DNA of 51,796 nucleotides from a virus (IMGVR_UViG_3300045136_000338:1-51796), one strand, 5' to 3'. Positions 1 through 8,133 are shown, numbered from the stretch's first letter. Made by a program: numbers and translations. Notes: generated by a model from the sequence alone, not told the origin.

Positions 1-4
1 CGCC

Positions 5-493
5 TTGAATGAGGACACACGGACTGAGAGAGACATCGGGAACGGTGATGATCCGTTTGAGGCCAGTTTGGCCTCGATGACAAAGGCGGATCTCAACCGT
101 CTGTTGGATGGGACAGCAGGGGCATGGCAGCGGGTACAACGTCGCATCATTGGCGAACTGCTGGATGAGGCGATCTGGCGAGAGACTGAGATTTGCGACG
201 GGAACGCTGTGGTTGCACTTCAGAACTTGATTGAGGAGCTAAGCCAGCGGCGTCAGGAGGTCCGCGCACATCTTCCCTCAGGGAACCCTGCTACCTATGT
301 GAAGCAGCGGATATCGTATGGGCTTCGCCGCCAAGTGTTTGAGCGCGACGCATATCGCTGTCAGCAGTGCGGCACACACCTAAACCTGACGGTTGACCAC
401 ATCATACCGGAGTCCAAGGGCGGAACGCTCCATCTAGAGAACCTGCAAACGCTCTGCCAATCCTGCAACTCCAGGAAGGGGGTGCGGGTATGA
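5..493 (+). CDS. HNH endonuclease-family protein (may start upstream)
   Basis: The C-terminal ~55 residues form an HNH/McrA-like zinc-nuclease fold. Paired cysteines C119/C122 and C151/C154 bracket the DH catalytic pair (131-132), followed by the usual Asn-containing ENLQTLC segment. The first ~100 residues are helical and have no family I recognise. The frame opens with TTG at the very window edge, so the true start may lie outside. It overlaps the next gene by ATGA, so it belongs to the early/replication operon. HNH proteins in phages act as homing nucleases, packaging partners or host-DNA nickases. It lies far from the terminase, so packaging is less likely. Confidence 0.8.
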   Translation: MNEDTRTERDIGNGDDPFEASLASMTKADLNRLLDGTAGAWQRVQRRIIGELLDEAIWRETEICDGNAVVALQNLIEELSQRRQEVRAHLPSGNPATYVKQRISYGLRRQVFERDAYRCQQCGTHLNLTVDHIIPESKGGTLHLENLQTLCQSCNSRKGVRV

Positions 494-1317
494 GCATCCG
501 GTTGATGACGGCTGTGTGGGATCTCGTGCTCGCGCATGATGAGCAACTTGTGCTACTGGCGCTAGCGGACCATGCCCATGACGACGGCTCAAAGTGCTTC
601 CCTGGTGTGCGCTATCTCGCCTGGAAAACGAACTATTCAGAGCGCCAGGTGCAGCGGGCGTTGCGTAGCATGGAAGCCGCCGGACTCATCGTCGCTGTTG
701 CGTTCGCCAACGGCGGGCGAGGCCATGCGACTGAGTACCGCATCAACATCGAAAAGGGTGTCAAGAAGACACCCTATCGGGCCGCGGAAAGGGTGACATC
801 CACGACAGGAAAGGGTGACATCCTGTCGTCAAAGGGTGACATCTACGACCGAAAGGGTGACCCGGATGTCACCCCAACCGTCAAGAACCATCATCTAACC
901 ACCATAGAACCAGTCGCAGCAGCCGCGCTGCCGCGCCGCGCGTTGAAAGCCCACCGCGCTGACCCCGCCGCCATCCTTTGGCGGGAGTGTTTCGGCGTGC
1001 ATCCGACACCCGCCCAACTCACCCGCATCCACCAGTACGAGGATAGCGCCGCCGCCAAAGGCCTGCCTGACCTCATTGCTGAGGCCATCCGCGCCACGGC
1101 GCTTGCGGGCGGCTCCTTCCGCTACTTCCAAGCGAAGGCGGAGGCGTGGATCGCCAACGGTGGCCCGGACCAGCGCACGCGGTCCGCCACGGTGCGGGCG
1201 GGAGGGATGAACGCCAGTGCCGGGGTGCGGCTGCCGGTCGTGCCTGATGACGAGATGCGGGCGATGGCAGAGCGGTACGCGCGGCAGAACGGGTACGCGG
1301 ACGCGGCGGCGGGGTGA
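490..1317 (+). CDS. Phage replication initiator, HTH_36 type (lambda O-like role)
   Basis: Residues ~15-90 form the winged helix-turn-helix typical of phage and plasmid initiators (sequence around LVLLALADHAHDDG and SERQVQRALRSMEAAGLI). A low-complexity middle (residues ~88-128) is encoded by iterons. The C-terminal segment (~150-240) is alpha-helical with aromatic positions (FRYFQAKAEAWI), resembling DnaD/O-type domains that contact the helicase loader. A DnaC-like loader is encoded at 8139, which supports a lambda O/P-like division of labour: this protein binds the origin within its own gene and the loader brings the host helicase. The start is fixed by the 4-bp overlap with the HNH gene. 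Confidence 0.75.
   Translation: MSIRLMTAVWDLVLAHDEQLVLLALADHAHDDGSKCFPGVRYLAWKTNYSERQVQRALRSMEAAGLIVAVAFANGGRGHATEYRINIEKGVKKTPYRAAERVTSTTGKGDILSSKGDIYDRKGDPDVTPTVKNHHLTTIEPVAAAALPRRALKAHRADPAAILWRECFGVHPTPAQLTRIHQYEDSAAAKGLPDLIAEAIRATALAGGSFRYFQAKAEAWIANGGPDQRTRSATVRAGGMNASAGVRLPVVPDDEMRAMAERYARQNGYADAAAG
753..874 (+). other. Iteron array, probable replication origin
   Basis: Inside the initiator gene the core AAAGGGTGACATC occurs at 788-800, 810-822 and 831-843, with a partial fourth copy at 852-861, so spacing is 22, 21 and 21 bp (two helical turns). The array is framed by two inverted repeats of the same core: AGGGTGTC/GACACCCT at 755-762 and 768-775, and GGGTGAC/GTCACCC at 855-861 and 868-874. 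A less GC-rich stretch follows (875-915). This matches the lambda-type plan of an origin inside the initiator gene. The repeats are not all in the same reading frame, which favours a DNA function over a peptide repeat. Confidence 0.7.
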
Positions 1318-1344
1318 GCCACGAGTGGGAGAAGGCAGCACGGG

Positions 1345-3432
1345 ATGACGACGCGAACGTATCGGGTGGCGGATTTGTTCTGCGGTGCCGGCGGCTCGTC
1401 CAGTGGGGCAGCGCGCGCCGTTCGTGCCATTGGCGGGACGCTCGAGCTGGTGGCCGTCAACCACTGGGACGTGGCGATCGCCACCCACTCCCGCAACCAC
1501 CCCCAGGCCCGGCATCACTGCATCGACCTCGACGCGGCCCGGCCCGAGGAGCTGGTGCCCGAGGGGTCGCTCGACCTGCTGATGGCCTCCCCGGAGTGCG
1601 TGTTCTTTTCCCGCGCACGGGGCGGCCGTCCCGTGCATGACCAGCGCCGCATGAGCGCCTGGCACGTGCAGCGGTGGGCCAGCGCCCTCGACATCCGCTG
1701 CATCCTCGTGGAGAACGTGCCGGAGTTCCGCGATTGGGGGCCGCTGCTGCCCAACGGCCGCCCGGAACCCAAGGGCAAGGGCCTCTACTTCGAGGCGTGG
1801 CTGAAGGCGCTGTGGGCGATGGGGTATGCGGTGGACTGGCGGCTGCTCAACGCCGCCAACTACGGCGATGCCACCACGCGGGTGCGGTTCTTCTTGCAGG
1901 CCCGCAAGGACGGCCGCCCCATCCGCTGGCCGGAGCCGACGCACTCCCCCACCGGCGAGCCGGAGTTGTTCGGCCAGCGCCCGCGCTGGCGGGCCGCGCG
2001 CGAGGTGATCGACTGGACGAACCCCGGCCGCTCACTCCTGGGCCGCAAACGTCCGCTCTCCCTCAAGACGCGGCTTCGCATCGCCCGTGGCCTGCAACGC
2101 TTCGGCGGCCCGCTCGCGGCGCTGTACATCGACCTGCTGGACCTCCCGGCCGAGGACCTGGCGGCGTTGCGCGGCGGGGTGAACGGACGCGGCACCGATG
2201 CGCCCCAGCCGTTCGTGCTGGCGAACCGGAACAACAACACCGCCAAGGGGGTGGATGCCCCCGCGCCCACCTTCACGACGGCGGGCGGTGGCGGGGTGTT
2301 CGTCACGACACCGGTAGCGGAGCCGTTCGTCAGTCCCCAGCGCAAGCACACCCTCCCGCGCAGCGTGCAGACACCCTTGCCGACGATCACCGCGGCGAAC
2401 GGCAGCGGCGGCATGGCGCTGGTGGAGCCGGTGGCGGAGCCGTTCGTGCTCGGGCAGCAGAGCGGTGCGGTGGCGCGTGAGACGGAGCAGCCGCTCCCGA
2501 CCATCGCTACCGCGGGCGCGATCTCGCTGGTGGAGCCGTCGCTGATTCCGTACTACGGCACCGGCGTGGCGGACTCGGTTGATGCGCCGCTGGCCACGGT
2601 CACCACCAAAGCCAGGTTTGGCTTGTGCTGCCCGCTGGTGGTGCCCTACGGCCCGAAGGCGGAAGCACGTGGCGCTGACCAACCGTTGCCGACCGTGCTC
2701 ACGAAGGACCGGCTGGGCGTCGCCACACCCGTGATCGTGCCCTTCAACGGGGACAAAGGCGGTCCGCCACGGCCGCCGCGCAGCGTCGATGAACCGCTGG
2801 CAACGATTACCACCGAGCCGCGCTTCGGCGTGGCCACGCCCTCGGCGGAGCCGTTCATCGTACCCCAGTTCGGCGAGCGCGACGGCCAGCCGCCCCGCGT
2901 CCATGACATCACGCAGCCGGTCCCGACCGTCACCAGTCATGGGGCCGGGGCGCTGGTGGAGCCGGTGATCATCCAGACGGACCAGACCGGCGGCAATGGC
3001 GCTGGCGCGCGGTCGCTCGACCAACCGCTCGGGACGATCGTCACCAAGCAGAACGTCGCGCTGGTGGAACCTGCGCTGATTCACGTTGCCCACGGCGGCG
3101 AGGATGACCGCTCGCGTTCGGTCGAAGCGCCCCTGCCCGCGATCACGACCAAGCGCAGTGTCGCGCTGATTGCGCCGACGGCGGACCCGGTGGTGGGCGA
3201 GGTGGACCCGCGCCGCCTCGTGCTGATCGATGGTGTCCCGCACCTGCTGGACATCCGCTTTCGGATGCTGACGAACCGCGAGCTGGCGCGGGCGATGGGC
3301 TTCGATGACGACGGGGCAGAGTACACCTTCACCGGCAACGTGAGCGAGGTCACGCGCCAGATTGGGAACGCGGTGGCCGTGAACACCGCCGCCGCGCTGG
3401 TGCGCGCCGTGTTGGAGGAGCCTGCGCCATGA
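1345..3432 (+). CDS. DNA C5-cytosine methyltransferase with internal repeat insert
   Basis: This is a C5-MTase with motif I (DLFCGAGG, residues 10-17) and motif IV as PEC, with catalytic Cys85. ENV lies at 123-125, motif VIII is TRVRFF, and motifs IX/X are split far downstream (RELARAMGF and RQIGNAVAVNTAAALV). Between motifs VIII and IX lies a ~340-residue insert of about nine degenerate repeats, each ending in a PLPTITT-like block and often followed by LVEPxxEPF. The insert sits where the target-recognition domain belongs. The protein is ~700 residues, against ~350-450 for a typical member. It probably methylates phage DNA to evade restriction. It overlaps the helicase gene by ATGA. Confidence 0.9.
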   Translation: MTTRTYRVADLFCGAGGSSSGAARAVRAIGGTLELVAVNHWDVAIATHSRNHPQARHHCIDLDAARPEELVPEGSLDLLMASPECVFFSRARGGRPVHDQRRMSAWHVQRWASALDIRCILVENVPEFRDWGPLLPNGRPEPKGKGLYFEAWLKALWAMGYAVDWRLLNAANYGDATTRVRFFLQARKDGRPIRWPEPTHSPTGEPELFGQRPRWRAAREVIDWTNPGRSLLGRKRPLSLKTRLRIARGLQRFGGPLAALYIDLLDLPAEDLAALRGGVNGRGTDAPQPFVLANRNNNTAKGVDAPAPTFTTAGGGGVFVTTPVAEPFVSPQRKHTLPRSVQTPLPTITAANGSGGMALVEPVAEPFVLGQQSGAVARETEQPLPTIATAGAISLVEPSLIPYYGTGVADSVDAPLATVTTKARFGLCCPLVVPYGPKAEARGADQPLPTVLTKDRLGVATPVIVPFNGDKGGPPRPPRSVDEPLATITTEPRFGVATPSAEPFIVPQFGERDGQPPRVHDITQPVPTVTSHGAGALVEPVIIQTDQTGGNGAGARSLDQPLGTIVTKQNVALVEPALIHVAHGGEDDRSRSVEAPLPAITTKRSVALIAPTADPVVGEVDPRRLVLIDGVPHLLDIRFRMLTNRELARAMGFDDDGAEYTFTGNVSEVTRQIGNAVAVNTAAALVRAVLEEPAP
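2240..3200 (+). repeat. Degenerate in-frame repeats in the methyltransferase target-recognition region
   Basis: About nine units of ~35-45 codons each carry a P-[LVA]-[PAG]-T-[IVF]-x-T core: APAPTFTT, TPLPTITA, QPLPTIAT, APLATVTT, QPLPTVLT, EPLATITT, QPVPTVTS, QPLGTIVT and APLPAITT. They are diverged at DNA level, so they are not recent tandem copies. Confidence 0.75.
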
Positions 3433-5036
3433 CCGCGACGATCGCCACCCAGGGCCTGACCGCGCGCGTCCAGTTCACCGCCCCCTTTGACCTGGACAGC
3501 TACGCCACCTTCCTCCGCTGCAAGGGCCTGCCCGAGCACGAGTTGACCTACGACTGGGAGACGGACGCCTACACCCTCACCACTCCCGCCCGCTTCGCGC
3601 CCATGCTGGGTCGTGCCGACCTTGCGCCGGCGGAGGCGGCTCCACTGCCTCTCCCGTCGCATCTGTTCGACTACCAGGCGGCGATCATCGCCCGTGCGCT
3701 TGCCGCCCGCCGCTACGCGGTGTGGGCAGACACCGGGCTTGGTAAGACCGCGATGTTCCTGGAGTGGGCGCGGCAGGTGTCCGCCTCAGGCGGACTCACG
3801 GGCGGGCGGGTGCTCATCCTCTCGCCGCTTCAGGTCATTGAGCAGACGCGCGCCGAGTGGACGCGCTGGTATCCCGATGCCGCACCGATCGCCCGGTTGG
3901 ACAACCGCGAGGAACTGGCCGCGTGGTGTCTCGCCGGCGCGGGTCTGGCCATCTGCAACTACGAAAAGCTGACGGCGGGCGTGCTGCCCGAGTTGCGCCA
4001 CCTCGCCGGGCTGGTGGCCGACGAAAGCTCGATGCTCAAGGCACGTGGCGGGGTCGTGAAGTGGAACCTCATCAAGAGCGCGAAGGGCATCGAGTACAAG
4101 CTCTCCTGCACCGCGACCCCCGCGCCGAACGACCCGATGGAGTACGCCTCCCAAGCGCGCTTCCTCGAAAAGATGCGGACCGAGGGCGAGGTGCTGTGGA
4201 CCTTCTTCTCGCGTGATAAGCGCGGCGAGTGGAAGGTCAAACCCCACGCCGAAGCCGCGTTCTACCGCTTCATGGCGAGCTGGTCCATCTACCTGCGCGA
4301 CCCGGCGCGGTACGGCTGGACCGACATCCTCTCCACGCTCCCGCCGCCGGTGTACCACGAGGAGCGGCTGCCGCTGACGGATGAGCAGCGCACGGCGATG
4401 CACACGCTTCAGGTGCAGGCTGGCACGGGCTTCTTCGGCCACGAGCGGATGGGGGTGAAGCAGCGGGCCAAGTTCGCCCAGCTCGCGCGCGGCTTTCTGT
4501 ACGAGAACGGGGTGGCACGGCGCGTCGCAGCGTTCAAGCCGGCGCGCGTGGCGGAACTCGCCTGGCACGAGGTCGTTCTGGGGCAGTCCACCATCATCTG
4601 GACGGTCTTCGACGAAGAGGCGGCGATCATCGCTGAGCACCTGACCGGACTGCCGGCGGTCCGCTTCGTCGCCCTGGACGGGCAGATGAGCGACACCGCG
4701 CGGGCCGCCGCGATCGCCGGGTTCAAGGACGGCACCTTCAACGTGCTCCTGACCAAGCCGCAACTCGCCGGCTACGGCCTGAACTTCCAGCACTGCCGCG
4801 CGATGGTGTTCTCCGGCCTCGATGACAGCTTCGAGCGCATGTATCAGGCGGTGCGCCGCGCCTACCGCTTTGGGCAGACGGAGGCGGTGCAGGTGTACGT
4901 GCCCTACGTGCCGGAGTTGGAGGGGATGATTTTCGAGAACGTCCAGGCCAAGGAAGCACGCTTCCTCACGGACGTGGCAGCAATGGAGCAGCACTACATC
5001 GATGCGGTGAAGGAGAACCATCATGCAGTGGCCTGA
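3429..5036 (+). CDS. SNF2-like superfamily 2 DNA helicase/ATPase
   Basis: The two RecA-like lobes are complete. Motif I is ADTGLGKT (residues 100-107), motif II is DESS (198-201) and motif III is TATPAPND (228-235). The C-terminal half carries a motif V-like GLNFQHC and motif VI QAVRRAYRFGQ, the arginine-finger signature of SNF2/Swi2 proteins. The family uses ATP to translocate on or remodel double-stranded DNA. In phages it often sits in replication/recombination modules or beside modification genes. It is translationally coupled to the methyltransferase before it, so a paired modification or anti-restriction role is possible, though replication or repair is equally plausible. Confidence 0.88.
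   Translation: MTATIATQGLTARVQFTAPFDLDSYATFLRCKGLPEHELTYDWETDAYTLTTPARFAPMLGRADLAPAEAAPLPLPSHLFDYQAAIIARALAARRYAVWADTGLGKTAMFLEWARQVSASGGLTGGRVLILSPLQVIEQTRAEWTRWYPDAAPIARLDNREELAAWCLAGAGLAICNYEKLTAGVLPELRHLAGLVADESSMLKARGGVVKWNLIKSAKGIEYKLSCTATPAPNDPMEYASQARFLEKMRTEGEVLWTFFSRDKRGEWKVKPHAEAAFYRFMASWSIYLRDPARYGWTDILSTLPPPVYHEERLPLTDEQRTAMHTLQVQAGTGFFGHERMGVKQRAKFAQLARGFLYENGVARRVAAFKPARVAELAWHEVVLGQSTIIWTVFDEEAAIIAEHLTGLPAVRFVALDGQMSDTARAAAIAGFKDGTFNVLLTKPQLAGYGLNFQHCRAMVFSGLDDSFERMYQAVRRAYRFGQTEAVQVYVPYVPELEGMIFENVQAKEARFLTDVAAMEQHYIDAVKENHHAVA
3780..3794. repeat. Dispersed 15-bp palindrome, copy in the helicase gene
   Basis: TCCGCCTCAGGCGGA (17 bp with GTC...GAC extension). Encodes Ser-Ala-Ser-Gly-Gly in a loop after motif I. 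Confidence 0.7.
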
Positions 5037-5571
5037 GAAACCAACCTGTCACGGCGAGCGCGACCCGTATCTCGGCGAGGTGGTCGTATGGCGGCCGGCG
5101 ACCCCCGAGGGCCGTCCATATGACAAGGACAGTCCCAATCTTGGCCCCTACGCTGAGCCGTTCCGCACCTGCTCCTTCTGCGGTTCCATGCACCCAGAGG
5201 ATCTCCTCAACTGGATGCAGCGCGGCGCTCAGGTCCACGGCTCCGACTGGAAATACGGCTGGCCCCACAAGTTCTATGTCGATAACATCCCCAATCCCAT
5301 CGCCGGGCGTGAGGTGCAAAAGGGGAGCCACCCCGTGCCGGACCTGGACCCGGAGAGCGGGGGGCGGTGGGTTCAAGAGCCGACGCTCGGTCCAGCGCCG
5401 GAGCACACACATGGCAAGTGGTACAACGACCACCTGCTTGACGCGGGCTACGACGACGAAGCCTGGAATTCCTTGGTTGAGGCGCTGGCGGCGCGCACCG
5501 GCATTCACTTCTTCCGCGACGCAGAGAAGGGGTTGATGTACCGCGCACCCTCCCGGGGGTATCAGCGATGA
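5023..5571 (+). CDS. Conserved hypothetical phage protein with CxxC motif
   Basis: A 182-residue protein with one clear zinc-knuckle-like half (CSFCGSMHPEDLL near residue 50) and otherwise rich in Trp, Tyr, His and acidic residues. No membrane segment or signal is present. The start is supported by AAGGAGAA just upstream and lies 14 nt inside the helicase gene. The stop overlaps the next start (ATGA). I do not recognise a defined family. Its place between the helicase and the modification genes suggests an accessory to DNA metabolism, but that is only context. Confidence 0.7.
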   Translation: MQWPEKPTCHGERDPYLGEVVVWRPATPEGRPYDKDSPNLGPYAEPFRTCSFCGSMHPEDLLNWMQRGAQVHGSDWKYGWPHKFYVDNIPNPIAGREVQKGSHPVPDLDPESGGRWVQEPTLGPAPEHTHGKWYNDHLLDAGYDDEAWNSLVEALAARTGIHFFRDAEKGLMYRAPSRGYQR

Positions 5572-5738
5572 GCGTCCGGTTGCGGTTCGAGCCGCGAGAT
5601 CTCTGGGTTGGTGTCTTCTGGCGGCGCACGTACAGCGTTCGTGGCGCTGGGCCGTCCGGCATCACCACCACGACCGAGGTGTTCATCTGCCTGGTGCCCA
5701 TGTTGCCGTTGCACATCACGCACACGCGGGAGAGGTGA
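5568..5738 (+). CDS. Small hypothetical protein (56 aa)
   Basis: A short frame starting at an ATGA overlap and ending in a GTGA overlap with the next gene, which is strong evidence of coupled translation. The product begins MSVRLRFEPRDLWVGVFWRR and has a hydrophobic centre (VFICLVPMLPLHI) that could be a short beta hairpin or membrane-associated patch. No family is recognised. Confidence 0.6.
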   Translation: MSVRLRFEPRDLWVGVFWRRTYSVRGAGPSGITTTTEVFICLVPMLPLHITHTRER

Positions 5739-6436
5739 GGTCCGTGGTTGGTCTGGAACCCCTCACTGCCTCAGGCATCAAGTGGGCGCAGGCACAGGTG
5801 GCCGCCCATCACTACCTTCACGCGCCGGTAGACGCGCGCAGCAGCGTCGAAGGGTACGCCGTGCGGCTCGGAGACCTGGGGCGTGTTGGCTGTCTGTTGG
5901 TCGGGCGGCCGCAGGCGACGCGCTGTAAGGACTGGTACGGCTCGGTGGAGGACGTGCAGGTCGGGCGCAGCGAGGTCACGCGCTGGCAGGTGCTCAACCT
6001 CGCGCGTGTGTGGCTCACGCCTGAGGTGCAGGCGGGCGGTGCCTACTGCCACCCGGACACGGTGCCAGGCTTCTGGGACCGCAGTGGGGCGTGGCACTCC
6101 GCCCTGGCCAGCACCGCACTCCGTCTCCTGGCTGAACGGGTGGGGTACGAGTACCTACTGGCACGGCCGCCGGTGTTCCCGGACGAACCCTACGAAATCC
6201 GCTGGCTGATGTCCTACTGCGACACGCGACTGCACCGGGGCACCATCTACGCCGCCGCCGGCTGGGAGCTGTATCGCACGAACGCCGAGGGCATCCAGAC
6301 CTGGCGCACGCCGCTGCCGCCCCTGAACGCGCACCAGCGGGAGCAAATCGAGGGACTGTCCTGGCAGCACGCAAGAGGGCGGCGTTACCGGGCCATGCGG
6401 ACGGAACAGCACGAACAACTCGCGCTGGCGCTGTAG
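5735..6436 (+). CDS. Mom-like DNA-modification acyltransferase-fold protein
   Basis: The C-terminal half matches the Mom family plan seen in phage Mu. An LARVWL strand (89-94) precedes a helix with conserved Ser/Ala, then SYCD (160-163) followed by HRGTIYAAAGW (167-177), where Mu-type Mom has an SYAD...GHxGTIY...W block. The N-terminus carries HHYLH (25-29). Mom adds a methylcarbamoyl group to adenine N6 and protects DNA from many restriction enzymes. Assignment here rests on motif recall, not an alignment. It starts with GTG at a 4-bp overlap. The next genes encode a queuosine-precursor-type transporter and a TGT-like protein, so a base-modification role fits. Confidence 0.7.
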   Translation: MRSVVGLEPLTASGIKWAQAQVAAHHYLHAPVDARSSVEGYAVRLGDLGRVGCLLVGRPQATRCKDWYGSVEDVQVGRSEVTRWQVLNLARVWLTPEVQAGGAYCHPDTVPGFWDRSGAWHSALASTALRLLAERVGYEYLLARPPVFPDEPYEIRWLMSYCDTRLHRGTIYAAAGWELYRTNAEGIQTWRTPLPPLNAHQREQIEGLSWQHARGRRYRAMRTEQHEQLALAL

Positions 6437-6453
6437 CGCAAGGAGGGCAATCG

Positions 6454-6999
6454 GTGATGTGGTTGGTGTGGTTTGCGCTCTATGGCCTGAGTGTGGTGGC
6501 GGCCAACTTCATGGTCAGCCGGTTCGAGTTCTGGCCGGTGGGGTTTGGCTTCACGGCTCCGGCCGGCGTCTATGCGGCGGGTCTGTCCTTCACCTTCCGC
6601 GACCTGTTGCAAGACGCGAAGGGGCGGCGGGCGACCTGGATTGCTATCTGCCTTGGGGCCGTCGTGTCAGCCCTCCTACCGGCGCTCTCAGCGCGGGTGG
6701 CGCTCGCCAGCGCCACGGCTTTCCTCGTCTCCGAGGCGGCGGACTACCTCGTCTACACCCCATTGCGCCGGCGCGGGTGGTTGCGTGCAGTGGCCGCCTC
6801 GAATGTGGTGGGGCTGGCGGTCGATTCGGCGCTCTTCCTCTGGCTGGCATTCGGCAGCCTGACGTTCCTGTGGGGCCAGGTGTGGGGCAAGGTCTGGGTC
6901 ACGGCGCTCGCCGTGGCGATGTTGTGGGCGTGGCGGAGGATGCGGCGTGCGCTATCTGACGAGCACCTTCCGGCCGCAGTGGTGGCCGGCGATGCGTGA
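6454..6999 (+). CDS. VUT-family membrane protein, queuosine-precursor transporter (YhhQ-like)
   Basis: About five to six hydrophobic segments span the protein (approximately residues 2-20, 30-47, 62-80, 84-102, 113-133 and 145-162). Three blocks match the VUT/DUF165 family: AGLSFTFRDLLQDAKG (42-57), SEAADYLVYTPLRRR (93-107) and ASNVVGLAVDSALFL (115-129). Family members import 7-deazaguanine precursors such as preQ0/preQ1. The next gene is TGT-like, so imported precursor could feed DNA modification. AAGGAGG upstream serves either GTG 6454 or ATG 6457. Confidence 0.82.
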   Translation: MMWLVWFALYGLSVVAANFMVSRFEFWPVGFGFTAPAGVYAAGLSFTFRDLLQDAKGRRATWIAICLGAVVSALLPALSARVALASATAFLVSEAADYLVYTPLRRRGWLRAVAASNVVGLAVDSALFLWLAFGSLTFLWGQVWGKVWVTALAVAMLWAWRRMRRALSDEHLPAAVVAGDA

Positions 7000-7600
7000 G
7001 GCGGGCATGGGTCTGATGTTGACCCCGCGTGCTGGACTGCGGCTGCGTGCAGCAGCCGCAGTCCCGGCATGGGCAGCCGATACCGGCTGCTTCAAGCGAC
7101 CTGAAGCGTTCGACCTGGAGCGTTACTTTGCCTGGCTCAGCGCGATGGAGCCGGTACGGGAGCGATGCCTGTTCGCAACTGCGCCGGATGTCGTCGGTGA
7201 TGCGACGGCGACCTGGGAGCGCAGTGCGCCGGTGTTGCCCCGCCTGCGGGCGGCAGGCTTCCGGGCGGCGCTGGTGGCACAAGACGGGATCGAGGCGATG
7301 CGCGTGGAGTGGAGCGCCTTCGACGTGCTGTTCATCGGCGGGACGACCAGTTGGAAGCTCTCGGATGCCGCGCTCGTGCTGATGGCGGAGGCGCGCAGGC
7401 GAGGGAAGTGGGTGCATATGGGCCGCGTCAACTCCCGCCGGCGGCTGCGGTTCGCGCACCTGGCCGGCTGCCACAGCGCCGACGGCACGTATGCCAGCTT
7501 CAACCCGCACGAGGCGATCACCCGCATGGGCGATGAGGCGCGGCGATTAGCCCTACAGCCGCCGCTGTTCCGGGCGGAGTTGTTGTTGGAGGCGGTATGA
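6947..7600 (+). CDS. DpdA/TGT-like protein, candidate 7-deazaguanine DNA transglycosylase
   Basis: A 217-residue protein resembling the short tRNA-guanine-transglycosylase-like proteins of phages (DpdA group). Landmarks include WAADTGCFK with Asp45, ATAPDVVGDA with Asp81, AQDG at 111-114, FIGGTTSWKLS (129-139) and GKWVHMGRVNSRRRLR (153-168). TGT enzymes swap guanine for a 7-deazaguanine using Asp residues and a Gly-rich base pocket, and phage DpdA proteins do this in DNA. Coupling to the VUT transporter supports the assignment. GTG 6947 with GGAGG upstream keeps the conserved N-terminus but overlaps the transporter by 53 nt. Confidence 0.72.
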   Translation: MRYLTSTFRPQWWPAMREAGMGLMLTPRAGLRLRAAAAVPAWAADTGCFKRPEAFDLERYFAWLSAMEPVRERCLFATAPDVVGDATATWERSAPVLPRLRAAGFRAALVAQDGIEAMRVEWSAFDVLFIGGTTSWKLSDAALVLMAEARRRGKWVHMGRVNSRRRLRFAHLAGCHSADGTYASFNPHEAITRMGDEARRLALQPPLFRAELLLEAV

Positions 7601-8133
7601 GGAATCCCACCCTGTTCGACGCAGAGCGGCTGACGCTGGATGAGGCGCTGGACCTCACGGCGCGGTCGCTTGCGACCTACTTCGAGGGCCACCCGCATGT
7701 GCGCGTGGCGTACAGCGGCGGCAAGGACAGCACGGCCACCCTCACGGTCATCGAACACCTGGTGAGCAGTGGCCGCGTCCCACGGCCGCGCTCACTTGGC
7801 GTCATCTACGCGGACACCCGGATGGAGCTACCGCCGCTGCAAGCTGCTGCCTTCGGCGTGCTCGATGTTGTGCGGGCACGCGGCTGGCAGACGGAGGTAG
7901 TGCTACCCGACATCGACCGGCGGTTCTTCGTGATGATGCTCGGACGGGGCATTCCACCCTCACACAGCGGGTTTCGCTGGTGTACAGGGATGCTCAAGGT
8001 TGAGCCGATGGAACGGGCGATGCGCGCCGAGCGTGAAGCGTTGGGTCACAAACTGCTGTTGGTTACGGGCCTGCGGATAGGGGAGAGCGCCGCCCGCGAC
8101 CTATTCTCGTTCGCGGCTGTGACAGCGGAGTAG
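7597..8133 (+). CDS. DndC/PAPS-reductase-like protein, C-terminally truncated
   Basis: A PP-loop ATPase domain with SGGKDST (40-46), YADTRMELPPL (71-81), MLGRGIPPS (114-122), GFRWCTGMLK (125-134) and TGLRIGESAARD (157-168). This order is typical of DndC, the sulfurtransferase of phosphorothioate DNA modification, and of phage PAPS-reductase-like proteins. Relatives usually continue for 100 or more residues with a cysteine-bearing region. This one ends ten residues after the ESAARD motif, and no other frame shows a recognisable continuation. It may be a degraded gene or a minimal variant. It overlaps the DpdA-like gene by ATGA and precedes the DnaC-like gene by 5 nt. Confidence 0.68.
   Translation: MRNPTLFDAERLTLDEALDLTARSLATYFEGHPHVRVAYSGGKDSTATLTVIEHLVSSGRVPRPRSLGVIYADTRMELPPLQAAAFGVLDVVRARGWQTEVVLPDIDRRFFVMMLGRGIPPSHSGFRWCTGMLKVEPMERAMRAEREALGHKLLLVTGLRIGESAARDLFSFAAVTAE

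Noticed and set aside
753-874. KGD-type peptide repeat in the initiator as a protein feature
   Set aside because: The first spacing is 22 bp, which breaks the frame, and inverted copies flank it; a DNA iteron explains it better.
2032-3243. Minus-strand open frame opposite the methyltransferase
   Set aside because: The mirrored repeats come from the methyltransferase repeats; no independent coding signal.
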